A DNA stretch of 64,000 nucleotides from Nitzschia sp. pyKryTriq1 (lineage: Eukaryota > Bacillariophyta > Bacillariophyceae > Bacillariales > Bacillariaceae): NCBI GenBank assembly GCA_956465555.1, contig OY101117.1:3348001-3412000 (forward strand), given 5' to 3'. This document shows positions 40,335 through 49,475 of this stretch, in pieces. The notes beneath the pieces were generated by a model. That model saw only the letters and a program-made list of their open reading frames with translations. It ran no database searches and was not told the DNA's origin. The stretch's first letter is position 1. Every line of letters starts with the position of its first letter. A program made the translations under genes and the position numbers.

Positions 40335-41259
40335 ATGGCGATGCATCCTTCCTCCGATATCAACGATCTTAACCTCCACGAGGTAGAGGATTACTCTTCG
40401 GACGTTCCTCACGATCAACTGCCTTCGGTCGAAGAAGCGCGCTTCGCCGCCGGTGTGACTCTTCGCAAAGCGTCGTCTCGCCCTCCTTCTCGCAAGAAGG
40501 TCTGGTACGTTGCCTTCGGTCTCCTGGCCTTGACGCTGTTGATTGTTGCCATTGCAGTTCCCATTTCCAACAGCAAGACGCCCAACGGCGACGAGCAAAT
40601 TGGAAATAGCGTGAAAAAGGCAGTTCACCAGATCGCTCTTAATGGCAGAGCGGACTTTAAAGACAAGAAGAGTTATCAATCGTTTGCCAAGCGATGGCTC
40701 ACGGAAGATGATCTAGTGAAAGACTATACTTATGACAAGCTTCAACAACGCTACGCCATGTACTCTCTTTATCATGCCACCAACCCCGAAGAATGGGTCG
40801 ATGCGACGGGATGGAAGCGCAAGGGAGTTCCTGAATGTGACTGGTATGGAGTCTCTTGCAATCCCACCACGGGTATGGTCACTCGTATCAGTTTGCGAAA
40901 CAATGGACTCAGGGGAGAAATTCCTCCGGAAGTGTCGTTGATTCCCGAACTCGGTGAGTACAAGTATTTGGCTGCAAAGCAGTCTCTACTACTAGTAGTG
41001 GCGAATCAATCATCATGGACTTGCTAACATGCACCCTTCTCCGCTCGTCTTGTGTTTTTTTATAAAATTTTTGACAGTTGTGTTCAATGTGAGAAGCAAC
41101 GAGAAACTGAAAGGTACCATTCCTGATCATATTTGCGACTTGCATAGCGAGCGGAATTTGGATGTCAAGGTGGATTGTGACGCTGTGTCTTGTAGCTGCT
41201 GCACCGGTTGCCCTGCTGCTGGAGCGGAATCCATCGTTTTTGCTGATGGTGAGGACTAA
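40335..41259 (+). CDS. Short LRR membrane protein with LRR N-terminal cap
   Basis: Two exons, 40335-40953 and 41078-41259 (GTGAGT...GACAG, phase 1), give 266 residues. Cytosolic N-terminal 60 residues contain a conserved-looking Ser/Arg patch; one transmembrane segment follows (VWYVAFGLLALTLLIVAIAV, about 57-76). The outside part contains a cap (ATNPEEWVDATGWKRK, CDWYGVSC) of the plant LRR N-terminal type, then two repeats (VTRISLRNNGLRGEIP and FNVRSNEKLKGTIPDHIC) and a Cys-rich tail (SCSCCTGCP). Known: diatoms have many LRR receptor-like proteins. With only two repeats and a capped end, this is a small member. No kinase is attached. Confidence 0.75.
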
Positions 41260-42035
41260 GACGACATACGAATAGTTGTTAGGGGTATGTTGCATGTGAA
41301 TGCCATCTCGATATTGCCATTCCTAGTCATCTTTATTTTTGCGACTTACCAACACTGAACTCCACTACTACTAGTAGTAGAGTAGAGAAAAGAGAAACAA
41401 GAGTTTGGAACCACCACATACTGGCACAACCACTATAGTATGGACTGACTGGCGTGGCTACTAATATCGTTCCGGCGGAAGAGAGATTAATTGCTCTCAC
41501 CGTCAAGGTAGTAACTAAATCAGACAGTGCACTTTTTCGCTGCTTTACGATATATTATTAGACTAGTACTAGTCGTAGATAGACTGCAGCGTTCTGTACC
41601 TATTCATACGGTACCAGCGAGGAAACAAGCAAACACCTCCAGACTACGGTACTACCACAGTTCATGTTGCCAAGGAGAAAAGTCAATAGTAGCTACTACT
41701 AGAGTACTACTAGCACTACTTCTTCGCTAGCTACTACGAGTAGTAGAGAGTCGAGTTCCTTCTCTACCGAGCGTCAATGTACTACTCTAGAGTAGAGTAG
41801 TAGTAGCTGAATTAGACTGCACTTTTTCGCTGCCAAGTTGAACATCTACCGGTACGGTAGATCACGCTGTGTCATAACTACCGGTAGTAATAGACTACCG
41901 GTACTGTAAGTACTGTTTGATACTATTTTTTTCATGCATAACATCTACCGGTAAACGTACTTGTTGCTGTACGCTAGAGATCTCGCTGGCTCACAATATT
42001 TGATATATATAAAAAAGCACAAGGCTGTCGTCTAT
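41260..42035. other. Repeat-rich spacer upstream of 5S
   Basis: Contains the third dispersed hairpin repeat (41464-41556), a partial copy of its tail near 41811-41835, and several CTACCGGTAG palindromes at 41845-41955. A TATATATAAAAAA stretch lies just before the 5S gene. No protein gene is seen. Confidence 0.55.
41464..41556 (+). repeat. Dispersed hairpin repeat, copy 3
   Basis: Nearly identical to the copy at 7151, 34 kb away, in the same orientation. Core hairpin 41474-41504: GGCGG with CCGTC and GAGAG with CTCTC, loop ATTAATTG. It carries the longer 3' end GCTGCTTTACGATATA shared with 7339-7430. The GA before CCGTC is reduced to A, which leaves the pairing intact. Confidence 0.65.
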
Positions 42036-42153
42036 GGGAACGACCATACCAGCATGACAGCACCACATCCCGTCCGCTCTGTGAAGTTAAGCATGCTCGG
42101 GCTCGGTTAGTACTACGGTGGGGGACCACGTTGGAATCCCGAGTGTTGTTCTC
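42036..42153 (+). rRNA. 5S ribosomal RNA
   Basis: 118 nt. Helix I pairs GGGAACGA at the 5' end with TGTTCTC-type sequence at the 3' end (GTTGTTCTC, wobbles allowed). Diagnostic segments in order: CCATACCAGC, CATCCCGTCCGC, GTGAAGTTAAGC, the box A/IE region CATGCTCGGGCTCGGTTAGTAC and GGTGGGGGACCACGTTGGAA. A T-run follows directly. It is transcribed by RNA polymerase III from an internal promoter. It is a lone copy here, not part of a tandem array in this window. Confidence 0.9.
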
Positions 42154-42158
42154 TTTTT
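42154..42158 (+). terminator. RNA polymerase III T-run terminator of 5S
   Basis: TTTTT immediately after the 3' end of 5S, followed by a second T-run near 42162-42168. Confidence 0.7.
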
Positions 42159-42297
42159 GTCATTTTTTTGCATCAGCCTCTATCTCTCGTCTCGCAGTGA
42201 CGCATATTTGTCAAAATTGGCAAAAGCTTGTTGGAATGTTGGAATTTGGAATAATATACTCTACGAAGTACAAGTATATAGTCTATTCTCTACTAGT

Positions 42298-43290
42298 CTA
42301 AACATCGCCACACCAATCCACTCGAGTTTTCAAGGTGCGCTTGCTGTATCTCTTCTCGGAAGTCGAGGTCGACTTACTTCTTGTACTCTTAGCGGTAGGG
42401 GCGAGCGACTGTTGATTGGCAACGTCGCCTCCTGCTTTGGTGCATCGCTTGCTGTATCTCTCGCCGGAGGTCGACTGACTTCTTGCTCTCGTGGCGGTAG
42501 GCGCGAGCGACGGTTGATTTTCAACGTCGTCAGAGTTCGAAGAATCATCTGCTTCGGTGGTCTGCTGGATAGTCGCTGGGCTTGTTGATCGCGACTGTTT
42601 CTTCTTCAATGCTTGTTTCCTGAGCGTCGCGTTCTTTTCTTTTCTTTGTTGGAAGTATTGGTACAGCTTCTTCGGTTCGTGGAAGTAGTGCAACCGAATG
42701 ATCGCACCACAAATTCCAACAAGCATCACCAGGAAAAATACCAAAATAGCGACGAGAATAATTGTTTTCTCCTCTTCGCTCAAGCTACTACCGATAGTAG
42801 AATCATCGATTCCCTCTGTTAGGTATTTGTCGGCATCTTCGTTGGTTAATGCTATGAATACCAACAAGATGCGCCCAGCTCCTTCCCCACTGGGCGCCGG
42901 TTGTTCCTCTTCGTCAAGTTGACGACGATTGGCGGTGTTGTTACCAAACTGGAGAGTGGCTTTTCCGGTTCCCACAACGGCGCCACTTTCCCTGTAAAAG
43001 GAACCCACGAGCATGGTGTCAAACCAACAGATACTGCTTCCACCTTCGCAGTGAACCTCCGTCAAGCCATCCGAGGCAGCCTGAGCGGTGGGCTCGATCG
43101 CCACTTGTCGGACCGAGTCATCACCATCTTTGAAAAACGAAAAGGCATCGATATAGCGCAGGTAGAGTCCATCAGTAGCAGCGTCGTCATCGGGAACCAA
43201 CGCTCGAGACCATACAAGGACAATATTCAATGATACAAGGATACCAATCCAACACCACCACCACCCACCCAATCGTGAATGCCGTGCCAC
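42298..43290 (-). CDS. Single-pass membrane protein with tandemly repeated C-terminus (unknown; 5' end unresolved)
   Basis: About 330 residues. N-terminal hydrophobic stretch (WWWCWIGILVSLNIVLVW) looks like a signal peptide; the outer part is acidic and contains CEGGSSICWFDTMLVG; one transmembrane segment (ILVAILVFFLVMLVGICGAII) precedes a basic Ser/Thr-rich tail. The tail contains two related blocks (QPSLAPTATRARSQST and QQSLAPTAKSTRSKST, each followed by RYSKR). The first codon shown is a GTG at 43290 with an in-frame stop five codons before it, and no ATG precedes the signal-like segment. So the true start is probably in an upstream exon, possibly near the frame at 43415-43717. Function unknown. 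Confidence 0.5.
   Translation of the reverse strand: MARHSRLGGWWWCWIGILVSLNIVLVWSRALVPDDDAATDGLYLRYIDAFSFFKDGDDSVRQVAIEPTAQAASDGLTEVHCEGGSSICWFDTMLVGSFYRESGAVVGTGKATLQFGNNTANRRQLDEEEQPAPSGEGAGRILLVFIALTNEDADKYLTEGIDDSTIGSSLSEEEKTIILVAILVFFLVMLVGICGAIIRLHYFHEPKKLYQYFQQRKEKNATLRKQALKKKQSRSTSPATIQQTTEADDSSNSDDVENQPSLAPTATRARSQSTSGERYSKRCTKAGGDVANQQSLAPTAKSTRSKSTSTSEKRYSKRTLKTRVDWCGDV
42336..42535. repeat. 108-bp tandem duplication within a coding tail
   Basis: CGCTTGCTGTATCTCT recurs at 42338 and 42446, with the flanking sequence also repeated (GGTCGACT..ACTTCTTG, GGTAGG.GCGAGCGAC.GTTGATT). The period of 108 bp equals 36 codons, so the frame is preserved; sequences have diverged. Confidence 0.65.
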
Positions 43291-43414
43291 TCCACGAGAA
43301 GGTCATCTCGAATTAGCACAGCGAGTAATGGGATTCCTCAAGAAATATCCAAACAGAGGATACTCCATCAACCCCGAACCTCCAAAGATGGACTTCCCCA
43401 CCGAAGGAGTAACT

Positions 43415-43717
43415 CTACCCAACGACTTCGGGAACAAAGTCAGCGCTGTCGTCGCAATAGAAGATATCTGGAGGGGGCATCTGGTACATCTTTCCCAAAT
43501 CGAAACCTTCAGTTTGTAGGACTCGATTATTATATTCATCGCTTGTCGAATAGTTGTTGTCAAACATCCTCATGTCAAAATCACCTGGCACGTGCTGGCG
43601 ATTCCCCGCCGGTTCTTGCCAGCTACCATCCATACTAGTAGTACCATCCGCAAATATAATTAGGAAGTAGGCAAATATCGAGAAGGCGAGAGAAGAAGAG
43701 CATTGTTGGACGATCAT
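43415..43717 (-). CDS. Small secreted protein or 5' exon of the neighbouring membrane-protein gene
   Basis: From ATG 43715-43717, 100 residues: a hydrophobic leader (SLAFSIFAYFLIIFADG) then an acidic, Asn/Tyr/Asp-rich body (MRMFDNNYSTSDEY, MPPPDIFYCDD). No known domain. Its leader could supply a missing signal peptide to the gene downstream, but the donor sites I could see did not give an in-phase join, so I keep it separate. Confidence 0.35.
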   Translation of the reverse strand: MIVQQCSSSLAFSIFAYFLIIFADGTTSMDGSWQEPAGNRQHVPGDFDMRMFDNNYSTSDEYNNRVLQTEGFDLGKMYQMPPPDIFYCDDSADFVPEVVG

Positions 43718-44268
43718 GGGGTCGATATGGAGTGCTAGAGATGTTTGAGTGCTGTCGGCTGCTTTCGACTTCGGCTGCTTTCGACTTTTTTGGGCTTGCA
43801 GCAAAAATGCAATTTTTTAATTGTGAGGTGAAAGAACCAGCTCAAAAATAATGATATCATCCTCTCTATCTACTATGGGTAGTAGCGACTACTACTGTAC
43901 TATTAGCTACTCTCTACCGGTACAGTAGTAGTAGAGTAGGTGCGAAGAGGCCCACTTGCATTATAAATAATGCATAAATAATGCAAAAATGCATGAATGC
44001 ATATAAAAAGAGATTTATATAATGAGATAGGAAATAGATTCCCCGAAACCCGGGTCAAAAATGCATAGCATTATTTATTTGTATATATATTCATTCATTC
44101 CAATGGAACAGCAAGCACGGCGACGGCGGTTCGCAGTGGTTCGCAGGAGATGTGTCAACGTCAGTTTTCTCCCCTCGTTTATACCCCCAAATCTATCAGC
44201 AGACTGCCATTTCAAATATCCAATAATTAAAGCGCTCGTTATCCCTCGTGCCTTGCCAATAATTTCCG

Positions 44269-44442
44269 CGCCAGCCGAACCCACAAAGTTGTAGCGTATG
44301 GTTCATACCTATGACATAGAACCCACAAAGTTGTGGGGTCGCGCCGGGCAGTCACCATTTCCCGCAACGCCGACCCACAATGCTGTGGGTATGGTTCATA
44401 CCTATGACCCAGAACCCACAAAGTTGTGGGGTCGCGCCGGCC
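44269..44442. repeat. 93-bp direct repeat with embedded ACCCACAA...TTGTGGG palindromes
   Basis: GTATGGTTCATACCTATGA occurs at 44296 and 44389 (93 bp apart). Each is followed by AGAACCCACAAAGTTGTGGGG and GTCGCGCCGG. Within each copy the sequence CCCACAAAGTTGTGGG is self-complementary. A third partial unit (GAACCCACAAAGTTGT) precedes the first. The next block has CCCACAATGCTGTGGG, again palindromic with a changed centre. Confidence 0.6.
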
Positions 44443-44642
44443 GGAAATTCACATATTGACATTCGCGACCATGTGAAATTTCAGCGCGCGGTAAAAAACA
44501 TGCTCGGAACGCAAAAGACGTGGCCGACTGTAAAAGGGGAGTTCGAATTATTGGGGGAAGCCAGGTTTGACACATCATCTCCCAGTGGTTCGCAGTGGTT
44601 CGCGGCAGCCTTATTTATTGCTTGGATTGTTACGTTGTTGAC

Positions 44643-44685
44643 AGGGGTCCATGGCGCGGCTCTTCGCGCCGCGCTATGGACCCCT
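44643..44685. repeat. Long perfect-type hairpin
   Basis: AGGGGTCCATGGCGCGGC (44643-44660) pairs with GCCGCGCTATGGACCCCT (44668-44685) with a single mismatch and a short loop of about seven bases. It could be a transposon end or an RNA hairpin. Confidence 0.55.
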
Positions 44686-45128
44686 GGTTGTTGAGTTGCG
44701 AGGCTATGGAGGAGGATGGACTTCCATGAGAACGTAATGTATTCATACCTGCTGGTACATGCTACAAAAGTAATGTACAGTACCGTAGTTGTTACGTAGC
44801 AGTGAGTGGTTCGTTAGTTAGTGACAGTCGTCGACCCGCACGACCGCTGGCTGCACGCGTCCGTACAGTAAGATCTTTTTCTTTTGCCTATCGCCATACT
44901 TTTGTCGCGACGCGCAGGATCTGCATAAACGCAAGCGCTGAACAAAACAATTATATTTTCAAAGCAGCAAGGCGGTAATACTGGTCATAGCAAGTTCGGA
45001 ACTGCGCGTCGTGATCAAACCACTAAGGACTGGTATGCGAGATGCTAAAGAATTAAAAAAAAGTACGAGTAGTTCGTCATACACATTGAGATCAAGCAGC
45101 CGCGGCTCTAACTTTATTTTTATGTATT

Positions 45129-48100
45129 TTAACATGCATACAGGTCGGAGAGCTCCCTCAATTGCTCCGCCAGGTGTTCTTGTACTTCATTCACGTCGCC
45201 TGTTGTCGTTACTTCACTGATGGTGGTATCACAGGAATACTGGGGCGCGATCTTTCTCACGGAACCATCCATTTGAATCTGAGCCTGGTGTGTGCCCATC
45301 TCATCCCTGCAGTGGACTTCAACAAAGTGATCCTTGTTAGAAGTCGAGAAGGAATGCTGAGAGTGAGAAGAGCCGGTAGAAATGTGCGTGGAGTGGGTGG
45401 CATGGCTATTGTTTTCACCCGAGTCTTGTTTTTCAAGAACGAGTTTGGCAGGACAATCCTTGGTAGTCTTGGTGGGATCATTCTCTGCTAGGTGGTAGTC
45501 GTCTGTGGGTGCAGGCGAAACATCATCCTCTTCTCGCTCGGTCAGCGTAGGATCGTCCTCTTCGCGTTCTGTGACCGGTTCCAAGGATACTTCGTCGGTT
45601 GGCATCATGGGAGGAGGAACGGGTCCTTCGACTAGGTTGTCGTCGCCAACCCAATAGGTCTTCATCTTGCCCTTTCCCTTGACATTGATCATTCCTCGCA
45701 ACTTCAAAGGAATGTCAGGTGCTTGCTGAATTAGCAACTGGGCAGTGGAAAACGAACAATGGACTTTGCCGGGCATGGAATTGGATTCCATTCGAGACGC
45801 CGTATTGACAGTGTCACCAAACAGACCGTAGCGAGGATTCAAGGATCCAATAACGTTCGAGACCACTGGACCAGAGTTGATACCGACGCGAATCTGGACG
45901 CACCCCAAAGAGGGATCGTCCTCATCGATCAATATTTTGGAGGCAGCTCGAATGGCGTCTTGGGCATACTCGGCGCATTGCTTGGCGTGCGTTTCAAACT
46001 CGCTTCCATCAAGATTGGTCACACCCATGTAGGCATCTCCAATGGTTTCGACCTTGAAGATGTGGTACTTGTTGGCGAGGTTGTCAAACGCTTGGTACAA
46101 GCGATCCAGCATCGTCGAAACCTTCATGGGCGAGAATTTCTGAGAGATTGTGGTGAAACCAACAATGTCGGAGAAGACAATGGTGACAGTCTCATGAGAT
46201 TCCGCTTCGACCTTCTTGCCAGCATTAAGAGCGTCAGCAATGTGCTTGGGGAAGACATCATACAACGACGTCGGCTTTCTCTTCATATTCTTCGCGATAG
46301 CATCCTTGGCGGTTTCCAATGGCTCGGTATCCTTGGAGTTCATTTCCACGAGAACGTAATCCATATCCTTGGCTGTCGGGCGGAAAAAGGCGTTGGCGCT
46401 CCAGCACTTCTTCATGAGTTCGACCATCTTGGGGGGCATGCTTTCTGGAATATTTGGTCTCTTGTTGAGTCGAGGATGGCAGACCTTGGGAAGAATCTTG
46501 CGCGGGTCTTCGCCGTCAAAAGGACTTTGTCGGGCATAGATCTCATAGATGATCATGGCCAAGGAATAAATATCGCAAGCTTGAGTGTACTCGCTGCGAC
46601 GACGCAAGTATTCTGGGGCCATGTAAAAGGGCGTACCCTGCAGGATGTTGCGTTGTTTGGCGGTCTTGAAGTGAGAGAAGCCAAAGTCGGCCACCTTGGC
46701 TCGGAAGCGCGAGTCGACAAGGATATTCTTCGCCTTGAGATCCCCATGGAGGATCGGTGGCTTGGAAGCGTGCAAGAACTGGATTCCTTGGACGATATCA
46801 CGGATGACCTGCAGGATGATCTCTCCACCTGGAGTCATTGTCTCATTGTGAAGGAGATCATAGAGAGAACCATATTCCATGTATTCCATCACCAACATTG
46901 GATCAACCTTGTTCGAAACGACTGCTCCCATGACGGTTGTGATACATGGGTGGCGGAGCCGTGACAGCATTCTCATTTCAACGACGAATTCATTCACTCG
47001 TCTTGAATGTGCATCAAAGCGCGCCCACATCGGGAGGCAGCGCAGAAGGACGCTCTGAGATTTCGTGACCGACGCCATCAGAGTTCCACTTCCATGGTCG
47101 GAAGCGGTAGCACTCTCAAGTATCTTCAAGATGTCATTATCCGAGTGGTGAGCCATAATCAAGCGTTCCCAGCTCCTGTTTGACGCGCTCGTGCTGCCTC
47201 TCTTGTCCTGAGAAAACGATTGGGACTCAATGTCACCAGAATTTTCTCCAAACTTCACGTTCTTGCCTTTTTTCATGGCGCTCTTTTTTGATTCCTTCTT
47301 GGTGGTGGTTGTTGTTTTGGGAATCTCGGCACTGGCTCCCCCAACAACCTGTTCGGCACTGTCGGTGCTGAGTTGTCCCGAAGAAGTGAGGGACGTACTG
47401 CCCTTCCTGGCCACCACAGGAGGCAGCACGCGTTTGACGGCCACCTTGGTACCTCGGTACTGTCCCAGAATGACAACGCCAAAGCCACCTTGTCCAATAA
47501 TCTCAGGAGGCTCATTGAAATGAAGCTCTTCTGCGTTGATGTGCCAGATAGAGTCGCTTTGTTGTTTCTTGTATCCCAGGTAAACGAAAACGAGAACTCC
47601 GAGGGCGATGAATACTGCGGAGAAAATGATGAGGAAGAAATAGGCGGACTCCAGACAGCTTCCGCCCAACTCGTACGTGTTCCCAGCACAAACACAGTTG
47701 CCTTCTTCATCGGGCACGCGATGGCTTCCGTGACCGTATTCTGCTTCACAATCGTAGTCTCTCACGATCACGCGGATGGGCGACTGTGAGATTGGCTCCC
47801 CATCGACGATGATGTCAATAACTTGGACTTGAACCGTTTTGTCTGTGACTGTGAATTCAAATCCATGCCCTTTCGACCCTGGAACTTCTGTCAGCTCCAA
47901 GGTCCTTCGCTGGTCTCCAGCATTGGCAACTACTTCAATCTGGGCTCCATTCCTCACCAAGTTGTCGTAGATGCGAAGAGTGATACTTTCGCCCTGCTCG
48001 ATGGTACCACAGATACTCATCTTTTCGCATCCAGGGAGAGAATCACCGTAGTACGTTTCGAGGTGAGGATCTTCTGTACCATCAATGTGATGGTAGACGT

Positions 48101-49475
48101 CAACTTCAAACGCCTCGACACAAGGCTTGCAGAAGCAGTCATACTCCTCATTGTCATTGCAGCTCAATCCGATCTCGCTGCACCCCGAATGGAACTCGTC
48201 TTCGTGCCTCTTGAAGTGTCCCTCGGGGCATGTGATACCCTCGTATAGATTTGTAGGGCGTGTACACGCCCAGTTGCCCTTGTGGTCTTGGACCAAGAAG
48301 CCAGCTTCTTGCTGCACGGATCGAAGTTCGAAATACGAGCGTGCAGTACGAAAGCCCGAAATCTTGCTTATATGTGCAGCCGCTTCAGCGAGGTCAGCAA
48401 GGTAATTCGTCACCTCGCAAGCGGCATCTATATCGAAATCTTGTGGGGACAAGCTGTCGCAGTACTCTGCCGTGTTGGTTTCGAGACAGATCGATCGAAG
48501 TTCGCCAACGTGGGCAAAATGGCTAAACGCAAGCAAAGCGTTTTGAACTTCTGCTTGAACGTCCCCTGGGACACTGGGAAGGGCCGCAAAGGGCCACTCG
48601 GGGAAAATGTCAGTCGAGTGGAGGAAGGGAAAGAGCTCGCCTGAATCCATGACATAGATCTTCGGTTCGATGATCTTGAACAGGTCAGGATCGACGAGAT
48701 TACCTTCCTCGTCCCTTGTCAGCTCAATCTGATCGGTTCGAATAAAACCAACATCGAATCGACCACTGATCAAACCCTGTACGACATCTTTTTGATCCTT
48801 GGTGAACACAACTTGCTTGGGGTCGTTGACATAGGACATGCCCGCCTTTTCCATCTCGTAGATCTGCATTTGACCTCCCATAAGATCAATGATGGCACCA
48901 GCTCCAATAACCTTGTCTTTGAGGTCAGCGATGGTGTTAATGTCGTCGTTGTCATGGCGAACAGCGATGACACCGCCATAAACGTCGAGATCGAAGGTAC
49001 GACCTCGGGTCTCGAGCTCCTTGATGACAGTTGCCAAAGCGCTTGCGCCCACTTGAGTACCAATGCAGGAGTATACTCCGGGATTGGCGTAGAAAAAGTC
49101 CATTTCTTCATTTTCAATTGCGGTGAAAATCCCTTCAAAGAAGTAAGGGATCACATTGAATTCGATCGGAGGATCGAATTTCGTGCCGGCTGTTGCGGTT
49201 AGGTAGTCTCCTAAAGCCATCTCCACCTCCTCTAGGGCAGCATCCAAGCCACGAGTTGCATGAACTCCGATCGTGTAGGAAGCCTTGTGAATATATGGGT
49301 CGAATTTGATCTTTTCCGTTCCGCAGGAATCAGCTCCCGCACTATTGGTGACGAATGCTTGTTCGTCTACACCCTCTGGGATGATGGTTGAATTCTGGAG
49401 ATTCGCCGCCAGTCCCAAAGTAGCAGCGCTTGGCAATACTGCGATGCCGAATAGCAAGTGGAATGAGAATGTCAT
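45129..49475 (-). CDS. Receptor-type protein kinase / nucleotide cyclase with PhnD-like ectodomain
   Basis: 1448 residues, single exon, ATG 49473-49475. Signal peptide 1-24; solute-binding-protein fold of the phosphonate (PhnD) type (about 50-330: IGVHATRGLDAA, FEGIFTAIENEEMDFFY, ADLKDKVIGAG); Cys-rich linker; one membrane segment (FLIIFSAVFIALGVLVFVYLG, about 612-635). Kinase domain about 656-1035: GQGGFGVVILGQY, VAVKRVL, a Ser/Lys-rich insert of about 140 residues, HGDLKAKNILV (Gly replaces the Arg of HRD), DFGFS, APEYL. Class III cyclase domain about 1098-1280: VFSDIVGFT and FGDTVNTASRM keep both metal Asps; KVETIGDAYM keeps the guanine-type Glu, while the usual Cys before LFGD is Gly. Known: animal receptor guanylyl cyclases share the kinase-cyclase order. 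Inferred: a ligand-binding surface receptor making cGMP (or cAMP). Confidence 0.9.
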   Translation of the reverse strand: MTFSFHLLFGIAVLPSAATLGLAANLQNSTIIPEGVDEQAFVTNSAGADSCGTEKIKFDPYIHKASYTIGVHATRGLDAALEEVEMALGDYLTATAGTKFDPPIEFNVIPYFFEGIFTAIENEEMDFFYANPGVYSCIGTQVGASALATVIKELETRGRTFDLDVYGGVIAVRHDNDDINTIADLKDKVIGAGAIIDLMGGQMQIYEMEKAGMSYVNDPKQVVFTKDQKDVVQGLISGRFDVGFIRTDQIELTRDEEGNLVDPDLFKIIEPKIYVMDSGELFPFLHSTDIFPEWPFAALPSVPGDVQAEVQNALLAFSHFAHVGELRSICLETNTAEYCDSLSPQDFDIDAACEVTNYLADLAEAAAHISKISGFRTARSYFELRSVQQEAGFLVQDHKGNWACTRPTNLYEGITCPEGHFKRHEDEFHSGCSEIGLSCNDNEEYDCFCKPCVEAFEVDVYHHIDGTEDPHLETYYGDSLPGCEKMSICGTIEQGESITLRIYDNLVRNGAQIEVVANAGDQRRTLELTEVPGSKGHGFEFTVTDKTVQVQVIDIIVDGEPISQSPIRVIVRDYDCEAEYGHGSHRVPDEEGNCVCAGNTYELGGSCLESAYFFLIIFSAVFIALGVLVFVYLGYKKQQSDSIWHINAEELHFNEPPEIIGQGGFGVVILGQYRGTKVAVKRVLPPVVARKGSTSLTSSGQLSTDSAEQVVGGASAEIPKTTTTTKKESKKSAMKKGKNVKFGENSGDIESQSFSQDKRGSTSASNRSWERLIMAHHSDNDILKILESATASDHGSGTLMASVTKSQSVLLRCLPMWARFDAHSRRVNEFVVEMRMLSRLRHPCITTVMGAVVSNKVDPMLVMEYMEYGSLYDLLHNETMTPGGEIILQVIRDIVQGIQFLHASKPPILHGDLKAKNILVDSRFRAKVADFGFSHFKTAKQRNILQGTPFYMAPEYLRRRSEYTQACDIYSLAMIIYEIYARQSPFDGEDPRKILPKVCHPRLNKRPNIPESMPPKMVELMKKCWSANAFFRPTAKDMDYVLVEMNSKDTEPLETAKDAIAKNMKRKPTSLYDVFPKHIADALNAGKKVEAESHETVTIVFSDIVGFTTISQKFSPMKVSTMLDRLYQAFDNLANKYHIFKVETIGDAYMGVTNLDGSEFETHAKQCAEYAQDAIRAASKILIDEDDPSLGCVQIRVGINSGPVVSNVIGSLNPRYGLFGDTVNTASRMESNSMPGKVHCSFSTAQLLIQQAPDIPLKLRGMINVKGKGKMKTYWVGDDNLVEGPVPPPMMPTDEVSLEPVTEREEDDPTLTEREEDDVSPAPTDDYHLAENDPTKTTKDCPAKLVLEKQDSGENNSHATHSTHISTGSSHSQHSFSTSNKDHFVEVHCRDEMGTHQAQIQMDGSVRKIAPQYSCDTTISEVTTTGDVNEVQEHLAEQLRELSDLYAC

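Larger units (their letters stand above)
43718..45128. other. Intergenic region of 1.4 kb with nested repeats
   Basis: Contains AT-rich ATGCATAAATAATGCA-type sequence (43965-44060), two GGTTCGCAGTGGTTCGC direct repeats (44127 and 44586), the 93-bp repeat with palindromes, and a long hairpin (both listed separately). No gene is supported. The right end is the 3' flank of the receptor cyclase gene. Confidence 0.5.

Noticed and set aside
42154-42297. A second 5S or another small RNA right after the 5S gene
   Set aside because: No 5S signature and no strong fold was seen; only T-runs.
45759-46964. Long plus-strand open frame of 401 codons antisense to the receptor cyclase gene
   Set aside because: It overlaps the kinase and cyclase domains on the minus strand, whose motifs are unambiguous; the plus-strand protein has no recognisable domain.
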